64,000 bases of DNA from an uncultured Eubacteriales bacterium (GCA_934467415.1 CAKSLQ010000001.1:248001-312000), one strand, 5' to 3'. Positions 1 through 8,726 are shown, counted from the stretch's first letter. Notes: a model not told the origin generated them from the sequence alone. Numbers and translations are program-made.

Positions 1-596
1 CGCTTGCGCGCGTCTCGGCATTGGAAGCGGCAGCCGCCGAGCGCGAAAAGCTGATCGCCGGGCAGCTTACCCGTATTGACGAGCAAAATGCCGCGATCGA
101 AAGCCTCCGCCGCGAACGCGGCGAGGCGCAGTCCCGCGCAGCAAGCCTGGACGAGCGACTCGCTTCCCTGTCGGACGCGATTGCAAAATCCGAAAAATAC
201 GACGATGTCAGCGCGCAGATCGGCGAGATCATTCTCTCCGCCAAGAGCACGGCCGATGAGATTATTGAAAACGCACGGCGCGAGGCCGACGCCATGCGCC
301 GCTCGGCAGACGAGCAGCTTGAGAGCGCCGCCGCGAGCTTCAACGCGCGCGCCGCAACCGCTGCCTATGCGGTCAGAGGCCAGATCAAGAAGATCGCCAG
401 CGACTCCTATTCCGCGCTGACCGCGCAGACCGAGCAGACCGCTGCACTTCTGCACGCGCTTGCCGAAAATATCGGCAAATCCTCGGCGGAGCTGGACAGC
501 AAACTGGCAAGCGGCAAGAGCGATGCCGACGCCGCGATAGGTGCAGAGGCCGCCAAGATTTTCAGCGATGAAAACCGCATCAAATTCAATTTCTGA
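1..596 (+). CDS. Coiled-coil protein, DivIVA-like region (5' partial)
   Basis: The reading frame is open from base 3, so the gene starts before the window; about 197 C-terminal residues are visible and the stop is at 594-596. The protein is Ala/Glu/Arg-rich and heptad-like, which predicts a long coiled coil. The segment 'IGEIILSAKSTADEIIENAR' resembles the second coiled-coil region of DivIVA/GpsB-type proteins of Firmicutes, which act at division sites or poles. No enzymatic motif or membrane segment is visible. It ends one base before the start of the fumarate hydratase subunit. The DivIVA link is an inference from a short motif; any coiled-coil scaffold would look similar. Confidence 0.55.
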   Translation, partial: LARVSALEAAAAEREKLIAGQLTRIDEQNAAIESLRRERGEAQSRAASLDERLASLSDAIAKSEKYDDVSAQIGEIILSAKSTADEIIENARREADAMRRSADEQLESAAASFNARAATAAYAVRGQIKKIASDSYSALTAQTEQTAALLHALAENIGKSSAELDSKLASGKSDADAAIGAEAAKIFSDENRIKFNF

Positions 597-597
597 C

Positions 598-1119
598 ATG
601 AAACGCTGTAATACCGAAACCTTCAGAGAATGGGCGCGCACCCTGCGCGCCGGCGAAGAAATTCTGCTCTCCGGAACGGTCTATACTTCGCGCGATGCCG
701 CGCACAAGCGCATCTTCAAAGCGATTGCCGACGGCGCGCCGCTGCCCTACCCGATCGAAGGCGCATTCATCTACTACGCCGGGCCGACCCCGGCCAAGCG
801 CGGCGCCGTCGGTGCCTGCGGGCCGACCACCTCCTCGCGCATGGACGTCTATGCACCGAAGCTCTACGACATGGGTCTGGCCGCCACCATCGGCAAGGGA
901 GATCGCAGTGAAGCGGTCTACGAAGCCATCCGCAAAAACGGCGGGCTGTATCTCTGCGCCATCGGCGGCGCGGGCGCGCTGGCTTCCCGCGCCATCGTCA
1001 GGAGCGAGGTCATCGCCTACGACGACCTCGGCTGCGAGTCGGTCAAGCGCTTCACCATCCGCGATTTTCCGCTGTTCGTCGCCATTGATACGACGGGCGG
1101 CAGCATATTCAAAAAGTAA
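598..1119 (+). CDS. Fumarate hydratase class I, beta-type subunit (Fe-S hydro-lyase C-terminal domain)
   Basis: The 173-residue protein matches the beta (C-terminal) domain of two-subunit class I fumarate hydratases and L-tartrate dehydratases, which interconvert fumarate and malate using a [4Fe-4S] cluster held by the alpha subunit. Family signatures are 'GTVYTSRDAAHKR' near residue 22, 'YYAGPTP' near 58, 'GACGPTTSSRMD' near 70 and 'GKGDRS' near 100. I chose ATG 598 because family similarity begins there; the upstream in-frame codons overlap the previous gene, and no strong Shine-Dalgarno (SD) is present. The alpha subunit is not in the window; the gene directly upstream is a coiled-coil protein. 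Tartrate versus fumarate specificity cannot be told from this subunit. Confidence 0.85.
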   Translation: MKRCNTETFREWARTLRAGEEILLSGTVYTSRDAAHKRIFKAIADGAPLPYPIEGAFIYYAGPTPAKRGAVGACGPTTSSRMDVYAPKLYDMGLAATIGKGDRSEAVYEAIRKNGGLYLCAIGGAGALASRAIVRSEVIAYDDLGCESVKRFTIRDFPLFVAIDTTGGSIFKK

Positions 1120-1146
1120 AGTATTTCCCGGGAAAGGAGAATCGGC

Positions 1147-2016
1147 GTGTCCCTCGGTTCCAAGATCAAAAATCTGCGCCGTATGCGCGGCATGACGCAG
1201 TCGGCGCTGTCCGACGGCGTTGTAACGCACGGCATGCTCAGCCGTATCGAGCACGATGACGCCACGCCGTCGCTCGAGACGCTCTGCGCGCTGGCCGCGC
1301 GCCTCGAGGTCTCGCCCGGATTTCTGCTCGACCCGTCTGCCGACCTGCTTCCCGCCCTGCGAAGTCAGGCCGAACGCCGGATTGCCGAGTGCTTCGCCGC
1401 CGGGGCATACGCCGACTGCCTCGACATCTTTTCATCGTCCGACATCGTTCCAGATGCCGGCAACGCCGCCGTGTATACCTGCTGCGCATTCCGCGTGGGT
1501 ACGCAGGCATTTGACCGCGGCGATCTCGCGGCGGCGCGCCGCTGGCTGGCCGCTGCCGAAGAAGTGCTGCCGCTCGCACCCATCCCGCCCGCGGAGGTCA
1601 CGGCGGCGCGCATCGACTTTGTGCTTTTGCTCGCCGATCACATTGATGATCTTGCGGCAGTTCTGCCGCTTATACCGGACAAGCCGGATCTCGGCTTTCA
1701 GCCTTCTTTGTTCTTTTATACGCTTGCGCAGTTTGAGCGCAAGGCGTCGGACACCGTGCGCGCAATCCTTCTGCTGGAGCTGCTGGACGCGCCGTATGCC
1801 GCCTACATCGACGCGAAGCTGAAGCTGCTCGATTACAAATTCATCGACGCCATTCTCGCCCTGCGGCCGATCGCCGCATCCAAAGAGGTTCCCTGCTTTC
1901 TCGCGCTGCTCGCTGCTGCGGCCGTGGAGGACTGCTGCAAGACCTGTGAGGACTATAAGGGCGCATACGAGAGCCGTGAGCGGCGCGAGGCGATTCTCGC
2001 GTCCGTCGTGCGGTGA
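1147..2016 (+). CDS. XRE-family transcriptional regulator with TPR-like C-terminus
   Basis: The protein has 289 residues. Residues about 6-60 form a Cro/C1-type helix-turn-helix ('IKNLRRMRGMTQSALS', then 'GMLSRIEHDDATPSLETL'). The remaining ~220 residues are Ala/Leu-rich helices of TPR type, as in peptide- or ligand-responsive XRE regulators (RRNPP-like architecture). The start is GTG at 1147, preceded by AAAGGAG at 1133-1139. It lies 27 bases after the fumarase subunit on the same strand and is followed by a strong terminator. Its target is unknown; the carboxylase operon downstream has its own promoter and is a possible target by position only. Confidence 0.8.
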   Translation: MSLGSKIKNLRRMRGMTQSALSDGVVTHGMLSRIEHDDATPSLETLCALAARLEVSPGFLLDPSADLLPALRSQAERRIAECFAAGAYADCLDIFSSSDIVPDAGNAAVYTCCAFRVGTQAFDRGDLAAARRWLAAAEEVLPLAPIPPAEVTAARIDFVLLLADHIDDLAAVLPLIPDKPDLGFQPSLFFYTLAQFERKASDTVRAILLLELLDAPYAAYIDAKLKLLDYKFIDAILALRPIAASKEVPCFLALLAAAAVEDCCKTCEDYKGAYESRERREAILASVVR

Positions 2017-2029
2017 CCCATTTCAGTTA

Positions 2030-2068
2030 AAAAAACGCGACGCAACTCGCGTTTTTTCTTTTTTTGTG
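2030..2068 (+). terminator. Intrinsic terminator after the XRE regulator
   Basis: An A-tract and CGCGA (2036-2040), a six-base loop and TCGCG (2047-2051) are followed by runs of T, giving a classic rho-independent terminator that isolates the XRE gene from the next operon. Confidence 0.85.
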
Positions 2069-2131
2069 AATCTGTCCAAAAGCGTGTGAAAAATTTCTAT
2101 AAAGTTGATAATAATTTAACACATTTTTAGA

Positions 2132-2160
2132 TTGAAAAGCGAAAACGAATGTGGTATAGT
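2132..2160 (+). promoter_or_regulatory. Sigma-A promoter of the decarboxylase operon
   Basis: TTGAAA (2132-2137) and TATAGT (2155-2160) are separated by 17 bases. This leaves a leader of about 100 bases before the carboxyltransferase start at 2267. Confidence 0.7.
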
Positions 2161-2266
2161 ATATGATGGGTCAGAAAGGTATTTCGGCACGATTTTTGCG
2201 TATTATACATACTTTTCTATCCATACTGATTCAAAGAGCAAAATTTTAAGTAAACGGAGGTTTACA

Positions 2267-3727
2267 ATGGACAATACAACAAAGACGGCCGCCGAACTCA
2301 AGGCGGAGCTTGCCAAGAAGGACGCGCAGAGCGCGTCTGCCGCCGCAAAGGATAAGGCGCTCAGCGCCCGGCAGACGATTGCTTCCGTCCTGGACGAAGG
2401 AACTTTCGTCGAGATCGGCGCTTATGTCAAGCGCACGTTTGACGAGAGAGACTATGAGGGCGTGATCTGCGGCTACGGCGCGATCGACTCCCGCCTGGTC
2501 TTCGTGTTCGCGCAGGACTTCTACAGAATGAAGGGCGCGTTTGACGACGTACAGGCGAAGAAGATCTGCGACCTCTATGCGCTCGCCGTCAAGAACGGCG
2601 CGCCGGTCATCGGCGTATTCAACAGCGCGGGCGCGGTGCTCGGCGAGGGTGTTGATGCGCTCGGCGCATACGGCAAGGTGATGCGCGCGGTTTCGGACGC
2701 CTCCGGCATCATTCCCCAGATCGCGTATGTCAACGGCGTCTGTGCAGGCAGCGCAGCCGTGATCGCCTCGATGTTCGACGTGATCGTCGCCGCAGGCGAA
2801 AAGGCAAGCATCTATGTCTCCCCGATCTCCACGCTGAAGGCCAAGAATGCAGGCACGGCGGAAAGCAGCTTTGCAAACGGCCTTGTTGACAAGCTGTATG
2901 CAACCGATGCGGAAGCGCTCGGCGGCATCCGCGCGCTGATCAACTACCTGCCCCAGAACAACATGGAGGGCACGGTAACCGAGCTCTGCACGGATGATCT
3001 CAACCGTGCGGTCGATCTTTCGTTTGTCGGCGGCGACTACGACATGAAGCAGGTGTTCGCCGCGATTGCCGACGGCGGCAGCTATTTTGAACTCTCCGAA
3101 AACTATGCACCCGAAGCGGTCTGCGCGCTGGCGTCGATCGGCGGCACGGTCAGCGGCATTGTCGCAAACCAGCCGAAGGAAAACGGCGGCCGGCTGACGC
3201 CGAACGCGGCAAAGAAGATTGCGAAGTTCGTTTCGATGTGCGATGCATTCGGCATCCCGGTCGTCACGCTGGTCGACAGCGAGGGCGTCACCGTCGGTGA
3301 TGCCTATGAGAATGCCCCCTATGCCGCAGAACTGGCGAAGCTCGCCTATGCATATTCGGGCGCCGAGACCGCAAAGGTCACGGTCGTGCTGGGTAATGCA
3401 TACGGCAGTGCATTTGTGCTGATGGGCTCGAAGTCGATCGGCGCGGATGTCGCTTTTGCGCTGGACACCGCCAAGATCAGCATTCTCAGCCCGAAGGCGG
3501 CGGTCGCCTTCCTCGAAAACGAGAAGGTCGCCAAGAGAAGCCGCGACGAGCTGGAAGCCGAGTGGGCTGCCGACAACGCAGCACCGGTCAAGGCTGCCGT
3601 TCACGGTGAGATCGACGACGTGATCGCGGCATCCGAGCTGCGTATGCGCATCTGCGCGGCGCTCTCCATGCTCGCCTCCAAGTGCGGCGGCGCGCCGGCG
3701 CGCAAGCACGCAAATCTTCCCCTGTAA
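2267..3727 (+). CDS. Acyl-CoA carboxyltransferase-type subunit (MmdA/12S-like)
   Basis: The 486-residue protein has the crotonase-fold carboxyltransferase architecture of methylmalonyl-CoA decarboxylase alpha, propionyl-CoA carboxylase beta and the 12S transcarboxylase subunit. These transfer CO2 between biotin and an acyl-CoA. Visible signatures include 'VIGVFNSAGAVLGEGVDALG' in the N half and 'GIPVVTLVDSEGVTVGD' in the C half, typical of the paired N/C crotonase domains. ATG 2267 follows CGGAGG at 2255-2260; an in-frame upstream extension would cover the promoter and is rejected. It is first in an operon with OadG-, biotin carrier-, OadB- and OadA-like genes. The sequence diverges enough from classical MmdA that the acyl-CoA substrate is uncertain. 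Confidence 0.8.
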   Translation: MDNTTKTAAELKAELAKKDAQSASAAAKDKALSARQTIASVLDEGTFVEIGAYVKRTFDERDYEGVICGYGAIDSRLVFVFAQDFYRMKGAFDDVQAKKICDLYALAVKNGAPVIGVFNSAGAVLGEGVDALGAYGKVMRAVSDASGIIPQIAYVNGVCAGSAAVIASMFDVIVAAGEKASIYVSPISTLKAKNAGTAESSFANGLVDKLYATDAEALGGIRALINYLPQNNMEGTVTELCTDDLNRAVDLSFVGGDYDMKQVFAAIADGGSYFELSENYAPEAVCALASIGGTVSGIVANQPKENGGRLTPNAAKKIAKFVSMCDAFGIPVVTLVDSEGVTVGDAYENAPYAAELAKLAYAYSGAETAKVTVVLGNAYGSAFVLMGSKSIGADVAFALDTAKISILSPKAAVAFLENEKVAKRSRDELEAEWAADNAAPVKAAVHGEIDDVIAASELRMRICAALSMLASKCGGAPARKHANLPL

Positions 3728-3738
3728 GGAGGCAGACG

Positions 3739-4113
3739 ATGTTTAGTTTTTATCTGGCGGCATCCGATACGGCGATGACGCTCGGCGAGAAGCTCTCGCT
3801 CGGCGGTCAGGTCTCGCTGCTCGGCATGGGCACGGTCTTCGCCGTCCTGGCGATCCTGTGGGGTCTTGTCGAGCTGATGCACCTGCTGCTCACCGGCGTC
3901 ACCGGCGGCAAGAAGAAAAATGCGGCGCCCGCAAAGGCCGAAGCGCCCGCCCCGGCACCGGCTCCCGCTCCCGCAGCGGCCGCAGCGGCTGATGATCTTG
4001 AGATCGTCGCCGTCATCACGGCGGCAATCGCAGCGGCAAGCGGCTCCTCCCCTTCTTCCTTCCGCGTAGTTTCTTTCAAACGCGCGAACGATCGTTTTTC
4101 ATCCGGTAAATAA
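3739..4113 (+). CDS. oadG: Sodium-pump decarboxylase gamma subunit (OadG family)
   Basis: The 124-residue protein has one N-terminal membrane segment ('LLGMGTVFAVLAILWGLVEL', about residues 28-47), a flexible Ala/Pro/Lys linker and a C-terminal motif ('EIVAVITAAIAAASGSSPSS') typical of the OadG/MmdD family. Gamma subunits assemble the cytoplasmic carboxyltransferase onto the membrane beta subunit of Na+-translocating decarboxylases. The start ATG 3739 has AAGGAGG at 3726-3732. It lies 11 bases after the carboxyltransferase gene and 27 bases before the biotin carrier gene. Confidence 0.85.
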   Translation: MFSFYLAASDTAMTLGEKLSLGGQVSLLGMGTVFAVLAILWGLVELMHLLLTGVTGGKKKNAAPAKAEAPAPAPAPAPAAAAAADDLEIVAVITAAIAAASGSSPSSFRVVSFKRANDRFSSGK

Positions 4114-4140
4114 GATTTGAGTTTTAAGGAGAATAAAGAA

Positions 4141-4533
4141 ATGAAACAGTATAACATCACCGTCAACGGCACGGCATACGAAGTCACGGTCGAAGAGGTC
4201 GGCGCAGTTGCCACCGTCGCCCCCGTCGCTCCTGCGGCAGCACCTGCTCCCGCAGCGGCTCCCAAGGCTGCTCCCACTCCCGCAGCGGCACCGGCCGCAG
4301 CACCCGCAGGCGCCGAAGGCGCAACCAAGATCGCAGCGCCGATGCCCGGCACGATCCTCAAGATCAATGTTGCCGTCGGCCAGACCGTCAAGTCCGGCGA
4401 CGCTGTCTGCGTCCTCGAAGCCATGAAGATGGAGAACGATATTCCCGCCCCCGCTGACGGCGTTGTCGCGTCTGTCAACGTCACGACCGGCGCTTCCGTC
4501 CAGAGCGGCGACATTCTCGTAACGCTGAAATAA
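4141..4533 (+). CDS. Biotin carboxyl carrier protein of the decarboxylase complex
   Basis: The 130-residue protein has an N-terminal beta segment (1-20), an Ala/Pro linker (about 21-60) and a C-terminal biotinyl domain with the canonical 'EAMKMEN' motif; Lys96 is the biotin attachment site. It shuttles carboxyl groups between carboxyltransferase active sites and the membrane OadB subunit, like the 1.3S subunit of transcarboxylase or MmdC. ATG 4141 is preceded by AAGGAG at 4126-4131. It is the only biotin domain in the operon, and the 5S-like subunit downstream has none, so both carboxyltransferases probably share it. Confidence 0.92.
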   Translation: MKQYNITVNGTAYEVTVEEVGAVATVAPVAPAAAPAPAAAPKAAPTPAAAPAAAPAGAEGATKIAAPMPGTILKINVAVGQTVKSGDAVCVLEAMKMENDIPAPADGVVASVNVTTGASVQSGDILVTLK

Positions 4534-4553
4534 GCGGGAAAGTTGGTTGTGCA

Positions 4554-5729
4554 ATGTTAGACGTCCTGTTGAACTTCGCAAAGTCTACGGGAATATACGA
4601 CTTTGTTGAAGACCCCGTACTGGCAGGCAAGACGCTGCTGATGTATGTCATCATCGGTGTGCTGATCTACCTTGCGATCGGCAAGAAGTACGAGCCGCTG
4701 CTCCTGCTTCCGATTGCGTTCGGTATGCTGCTTGCCAACCTCCCCGGCGCAGAGCTGTTCCACATGGAATACTTCTTGCGCGAGGATCTGAATTATTCCG
4801 AAATCCTGCACGGCGGTCTCGTCGATATTCTGTACCTCGGCGTAAAGCTCGGCATTTACCCGTCGCTGATCTTCCTCGGTGTCGGTGCGATGACCGACTT
4901 CTCTCCCCTGATCGCAAACCCGAAGAGCCTGCTGCTCGGCGCTGCCGCACAGTTCGGTGTATTTGCCGCCTTCATCGGCGCGCTGTTCCTCGGCTTCATG
5001 CCGGAGGAAGCGGCCGCGATCGGCATCATCGGCGGCGCGGACGGCCCTACGGCAATCCTCGTCACCAAGACCCTCGCCCCGCAGCTGCTCGGTCCGATCG
5101 CCATTGCGGCATACTCCTACATGGCGCTGATCCCGATCATTCAGCCGCCGTTCATGAAGCTGCTGACCACCAAGAAGGAGCGCTCGGTCGTCATGGCCAA
5201 CCTGCGCCCCGTCTCCAAGGTTGAGAAGGTCGTCTTCCCGATCGTGGTTACGCTTCTGGTCGTCCTGCTCGTTCCCGATGCAGCGCCGCTGGTCGGCTTC
5301 CTGATGCTGGGCAATCTGTTCAACGTCTGCGGCGTGACCGAGCGTCTCTCCAAGACGGCGCAGAACGAGCTCTGCAACATCCTGACCATCTTCCTCGGCG
5401 TTTCGGTCGGTGCAACCGCGGATGCGGCCACCTTCCTGTCTGAAAAGACCGTCTTCATCATCATCCTCGGCCTCTGCGCGTTCTGCTTTGCCACCTGCGG
5501 CGGCCTGCTGTTCGGCAAGCTGATGTACTGGCTCACCGGCGGCAAGATCAATCCGCTGATCGGTTCGGCGGGCGTCAGCGCAGTCCCGATGGCAGCGCGC
5601 GTCAGCAACATGGTCGGCCAGCAGGAGAACCCCGCAAACTTCCTGCTCATGCACGCTATGGGTCCGAACGTGGCCGGCGTTATCGGTTCGGCTGTCGCAG
5701 CAGGTATCTTCCTGCAATTCTTCAAATAA
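4554..5729 (+). CDS. oadB: Na+-translocating decarboxylase beta subunit
   Basis: The 391-residue polytopic membrane protein is of normal length for OadB/MmdB/GcdB. It carries the family signature 'GIIGGADGPTAI' in the middle and 'AVPMAARV' near the C-terminus, in the segments that bind Na+ and the carboxybiotin proton-uptake site. It decarboxylates carboxybiotin and exports Na+, so the operon conserves decarboxylation energy as a sodium gradient. The start is ATG 4554; the SD is weak, which suggests coupling to the biotin carrier gene 20 bases upstream. Confidence 0.93.
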   Translation: MLDVLLNFAKSTGIYDFVEDPVLAGKTLLMYVIIGVLIYLAIGKKYEPLLLLPIAFGMLLANLPGAELFHMEYFLREDLNYSEILHGGLVDILYLGVKLGIYPSLIFLGVGAMTDFSPLIANPKSLLLGAAAQFGVFAAFIGALFLGFMPEEAAAIGIIGGADGPTAILVTKTLAPQLLGPIAIAAYSYMALIPIIQPPFMKLLTTKKERSVVMANLRPVSKVEKVVFPIVVTLLVVLLVPDAAPLVGFLMLGNLFNVCGVTERLSKTAQNELCNILTIFLGVSVGATADAATFLSEKTVFIIILGLCAFCFATCGGLLFGKLMYWLTGGKINPLIGSAGVSAVPMAARVSNMVGQQENPANFLLMHAMGPNVAGVIGSAVAAGIFLQFFK

Positions 5730-5749
5730 TAATAAGGGGATAATTTGCA

Positions 5750-7147
5750 ATGGCAAAAGTAAAGATTACAGAAACCGTTCTCCGCGACGCGCACCAGTCG
5801 CTCGCGGCAACGAGAATGACCACGGAGGAAATGCTCCCCATTCTGGAGGCGCTGGACGCAGTCGGTTACAATGCACTGGAAGCATGGGGCGGCGCAACCT
5901 TTGATGCATGCCTCCGCTTCCTCGGCGAAGATCCGTGGGATCGTCTGCGCACCATCCGCGACCATGTCAAGAACACGAAGCTGCAAATGCTGTTCCGCGG
6001 TCAGAACATCCTCGGCTACCGTCACTATGCGGACGATGTGGTCGAATACTTCGTCCAGAAGTCGATTGCAAACGGCATCGACATCATCCGTATTTTCGAC
6101 GCACTCAACGACCCCCGCAACCTGAAGACCGCGATCGACGCGACCAAGAAGGAAAAGGGTCACGTACAGGTTGCGTTCAGCTACACCACAAGCCCGGTAC
6201 ACAACAACGAGTACTTTGCCGCCCTGGCAAAGCAGTTTGAAGAGATGGGCGCGGACTCCATCTGCATCAAGGATATGTCGGGTCTGCTCAAGCCCTACGA
6301 CGCATACGACCTTGTCAAAGAGTTGAAGTCCAGCGTCAAGGTGCCGATTGAACTGCACACGCACTACACCGCAGGCCTTGCCTCCATGACTACGCTCAAG
6401 GCGATCGAAGCCGGCGTAGACATCATCGACACGGCGATCTCGCCGCTGGCGATGGGCACGTCGCAGCCCCCCACGGAGCCGATCGTTGCCGCGCTGGCCG
6501 GCACCGAGTACGACACGGGTCTCGACCTCGAAAAGCTGAACGTCGTTTCGAGCTACTTCAGTGGTATTCGCGAGAAGTGGCTGGAGAGCGGCCTTATCAA
6601 CCCGAAGGTGCTGAAGGTCGATGTCAATGCCCTGCGCTATCAGGTTCCCGGCGGTATGCTCTCGAACCTCGTTTCGCAGCTGAAGCAGGCAGGCAAGCTG
6701 GATAAGCTGGACGAAGTGCTTGCAGAAGTACCGCGCGTCCGTGCAGACGCAGGCTACCCGCCGCTGGTCACTCCGACCTCGCAGATCGTCGGCACGCAGG
6801 CCGTCTTCAACGTCATCTCGGGTGAACGCTACAAGATCGTCACCAAGGAATTCAAGGGCATCGTCCACGGCGATTACGGCAAGACGCCCGCGCCGATCAG
6901 CGACAAGTTCAAGAAGCAGATCCTCGGCGATGAGAAGCCGATCACCTGCCGTCCGGCAGACAAGATCAAGCCGGAGCTGGCAACGCTGCGCGAGAAGGTC
7001 AAGCCCTATATGATCCAGGAGGAAGACGTTCTCACCTATGCGCTGTTTGAGCAGGTTGCCACCAAGTTCTTTGAGGCGCGCAAGGCAAAGCTCTACGGTC
7101 TCGATGACAAGAACGGCGATCCCGCCCTCGGCATTCACATGGCATAA
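5750..7147 (+). CDS. oadA: Oxaloacetate decarboxylase alpha / 5S transcarboxylase-type carboxyltransferase
   Basis: The 465-residue protein matches the pyruvate/oxaloacetate carboxyltransferase TIM barrel plus PYC/OADA domain. It has 'TVLRDAHQSL' (substrate and metal Asp), 'ADSICIKDMSGLL' (carbamylated Lys) and 'ELHTHYTAG' (metal-binding His pair). It transfers CO2 between oxaloacetate/pyruvate and biotin. It stops near residue 465 without a biotinyl domain, like the 5S subunit of Propionibacterium transcarboxylase and unlike the ~590-residue OadA of enterobacteria; the separate carrier at 4141-4533 supplies biotin. AAGGGG lies just before ATG 5750. It is the last gene of the operon. Confidence 0.9.
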   Translation: MAKVKITETVLRDAHQSLAATRMTTEEMLPILEALDAVGYNALEAWGGATFDACLRFLGEDPWDRLRTIRDHVKNTKLQMLFRGQNILGYRHYADDVVEYFVQKSIANGIDIIRIFDALNDPRNLKTAIDATKKEKGHVQVAFSYTTSPVHNNEYFAALAKQFEEMGADSICIKDMSGLLKPYDAYDLVKELKSSVKVPIELHTHYTAGLASMTTLKAIEAGVDIIDTAISPLAMGTSQPPTEPIVAALAGTEYDTGLDLEKLNVVSSYFSGIREKWLESGLINPKVLKVDVNALRYQVPGGMLSNLVSQLKQAGKLDKLDEVLAEVPRVRADAGYPPLVTPTSQIVGTQAVFNVISGERYKIVTKEFKGIVHGDYGKTPAPISDKFKKQILGDEKPITCRPADKIKPELATLREKVKPYMIQEEDVLTYALFEQVATKFFEARKAKLYGLDDKNGDPALGIHMA

Positions 7148-7150
7148 TTC

Positions 7151-7185
7151 AAAAACCACCGATTCTGCCGAATCGGTGGTTTTTA
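7151..7185 (+). terminator. Intrinsic terminator of the decarboxylase operon
   Basis: ACCACCGATT and its complement AATCGGTGGT flank a short loop and are followed by TTTTTAT. It lies directly after the oadA stop. Confidence 0.92.
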
Positions 7186-7188
7186 TCC

Positions 7189-7230
7189 AAGAAAAACACT
7201 CCGCAAGCATTTGTTTGCGGAGTATTTTTT
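7189..7230. terminator. Bidirectional terminator between oadA and gltD
   Basis: ACTCCGCAA (7198-7206) pairs with TTTGCGGAGT (7214-7223). T-runs lie on both sides (7224-7230 on plus, and the complement of 7191-7196 on minus), so it can end the minus-strand gltD transcript and back up the oadA terminator. Confidence 0.88.
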
Positions 7231-8714
7231 TACACATACATGTTGCTGTACCCCATCAGGTACTCGTCCACTTCTTTTGCGCAGGCGCGCCCCTCGGCGA
7301 TCGCGTGTACAACGAGAGACTGCCCGCGGCGGCAGTCGCCCGCGGCAAAGACGCCGGGTGAAGCCGTTGCAAAGCCGCCGTCGGCGGTTGCGAGGCAGCC
7401 GCGTGCCGTCTTCGGCACGCCGAATGCATCGGCAACATAGTCTTCGCAGCCGACAAAGCCCGCCGCGATGAGCAGAAGCTCGCACGGCAGAGTCTCTTCG
7501 CTGCCCTCCACGGGCATCATCGTCGTGCGGCCGCTCTCGGCATCGGTCTTTGGTGAGAGCGCGACAGTGGTCACCGCTGCAAGCACGCCGCTTGCGTCCG
7601 TTTCCAGCGATTTGACCGTGCGCTGATAGATGCGCGGGTCGCGGCCGAAGACGGCAACGGCTTCTTCCTGGCCGTAGTCCGTTTTTTCAACAAGGGGCCA
7701 TTCCGGCCACGGATTGTCCGCCGACCGCGCCTTCGGCGGCTGCGGCATCATTTCCAGCTGCACCACCGACTTTGCGCCCTGCCGGACGGCAGTCGCCACG
7801 CAGTCGTTGCCGGTATCGCCGCCGCCGACGATCACGACATTCTTCCCTGCCGCCGTCACAGTGAAATCCGGGACATCCCCGATAACTTTGGCGGTCGCTC
7901 GGCTGAGATAGTCCACGGCAAAATATACGCCGTCCGCTTCCCGTCCGGAGACGGCGATGTCGCGCGGCAGCTTTGCACCGCAGCACAGCACGACCGCGTC
8001 AAATTGTTCGGCAAGCGCCGCCATCGTCACGTCGCGGCCGACGTCCGTGTTTGTCACGAAAGCGACCCCCTCCGCTTCCATCAGATGAACGCGGCGCTCG
8101 ATGACGGTCTTGTCCAGCTTCATGTTCGGAATGCCGTACATCAGAAGGCCGCCGGGGCGCTTGTCGCGCTCGAAGACCGTGACGCTGTGTCCGCGACGGT
8201 TCAGCATATCGGCAACCGCAAGCCCGGCCGGTCCGGAACCGACCACGGCCACCCGCTTTTCGGTGCGCACATCCGGCACATGCGGCTGCATCCAGCCGTT
8301 TGCGAAGCCGTTTTCGATGACGAACAGCTCGTTGTCATGTACGGTCACGGGCGCGCCGTCCAGTCCGCAGGTGCAGGCCGCCTCGCAGAGTGCCGGACAG
8401 ACGCGGCCCGTGAACTCCGGGAAGTTGTTGGTCTTGAGCAGGCGGGACAGCGCCTCGCGCAGATCGCCGCTGTAAAGCTCGTCGTTCCACTCCGGAATCA
8501 GATTGTGCAGCGGGCAGCCGCTGACCGCACGGCCGTACGGCACGCCGGATTGACAGAACGGTACGCCGCAGTTCATGCACCGCGCCGCCTGACAACGGCG
8601 GGCGTCCGCCTCCAGCGGTATCTTAAACTCCGCGAAGTCGCGGATGCGTTCTTTCGGTGCGCGGCAGGACAGACCCTGACGGTCATATTCGATAAAACCT
8701 GTTGCTTTTCCCAT
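7230..8714 (-). CDS. gltD: Glutamate synthase (NADPH) small subunit
   Basis: The 494-residue flavoprotein passes electrons from NAD(P)H through FAD and Fe-S clusters to the GltB subunit for 2-oxoglutarate + glutamine to 2 glutamate. The N-terminus holds the cysteine cluster 'CMNCGVPFCQ...GCPLHNLIPEW' (about residues 45-75). An FAD-binding 'VGSGPAGLAVADML' lies near residue 155 and an NAD(P)-binding 'VIVGGGDTGNDCVA' near 290. The start ATG 8714 has GAGGAGGGG upstream. It is the last gene of the nitrogen operon, 12 bases after gltB. Confidence 0.95.
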   Translation of the reverse strand: MGKATGFIEYDRQGLSCRAPKERIRDFAEFKIPLEADARRCQAARCMNCGVPFCQSGVPYGRAVSGCPLHNLIPEWNDELYSGDLREALSRLLKTNNFPEFTGRVCPALCEAACTCGLDGAPVTVHDNELFVIENGFANGWMQPHVPDVRTEKRVAVVGSGPAGLAVADMLNRRGHSVTVFERDKRPGGLLMYGIPNMKLDKTVIERRVHLMEAEGVAFVTNTDVGRDVTMAALAEQFDAVVLCCGAKLPRDIAVSGREADGVYFAVDYLSRATAKVIGDVPDFTVTAAGKNVVIVGGGDTGNDCVATAVRQGAKSVVQLEMMPQPPKARSADNPWPEWPLVEKTDYGQEEAVAVFGRDPRIYQRTVKSLETDASGVLAAVTTVALSPKTDAESGRTTMMPVEGSEETLPCELLLIAAGFVGCEDYVADAFGVPKTARGCLATADGGFATASPGVFAAGDCRRGQSLVVHAIAEGRACAKEVDEYLMGYSNMYV

Positions 8715-8726
8715 GGCTGCCCCTCC

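Noticed and set aside
5141..7237. A 698-codon open frame on the minus strand opposite oadB/oadA
   Set aside because: It is a shadow of strongly conserved plus-strand genes in GC-rich DNA; the translation is Arg/Leu/Val/Asp-rich low-similarity sequence without an SD.
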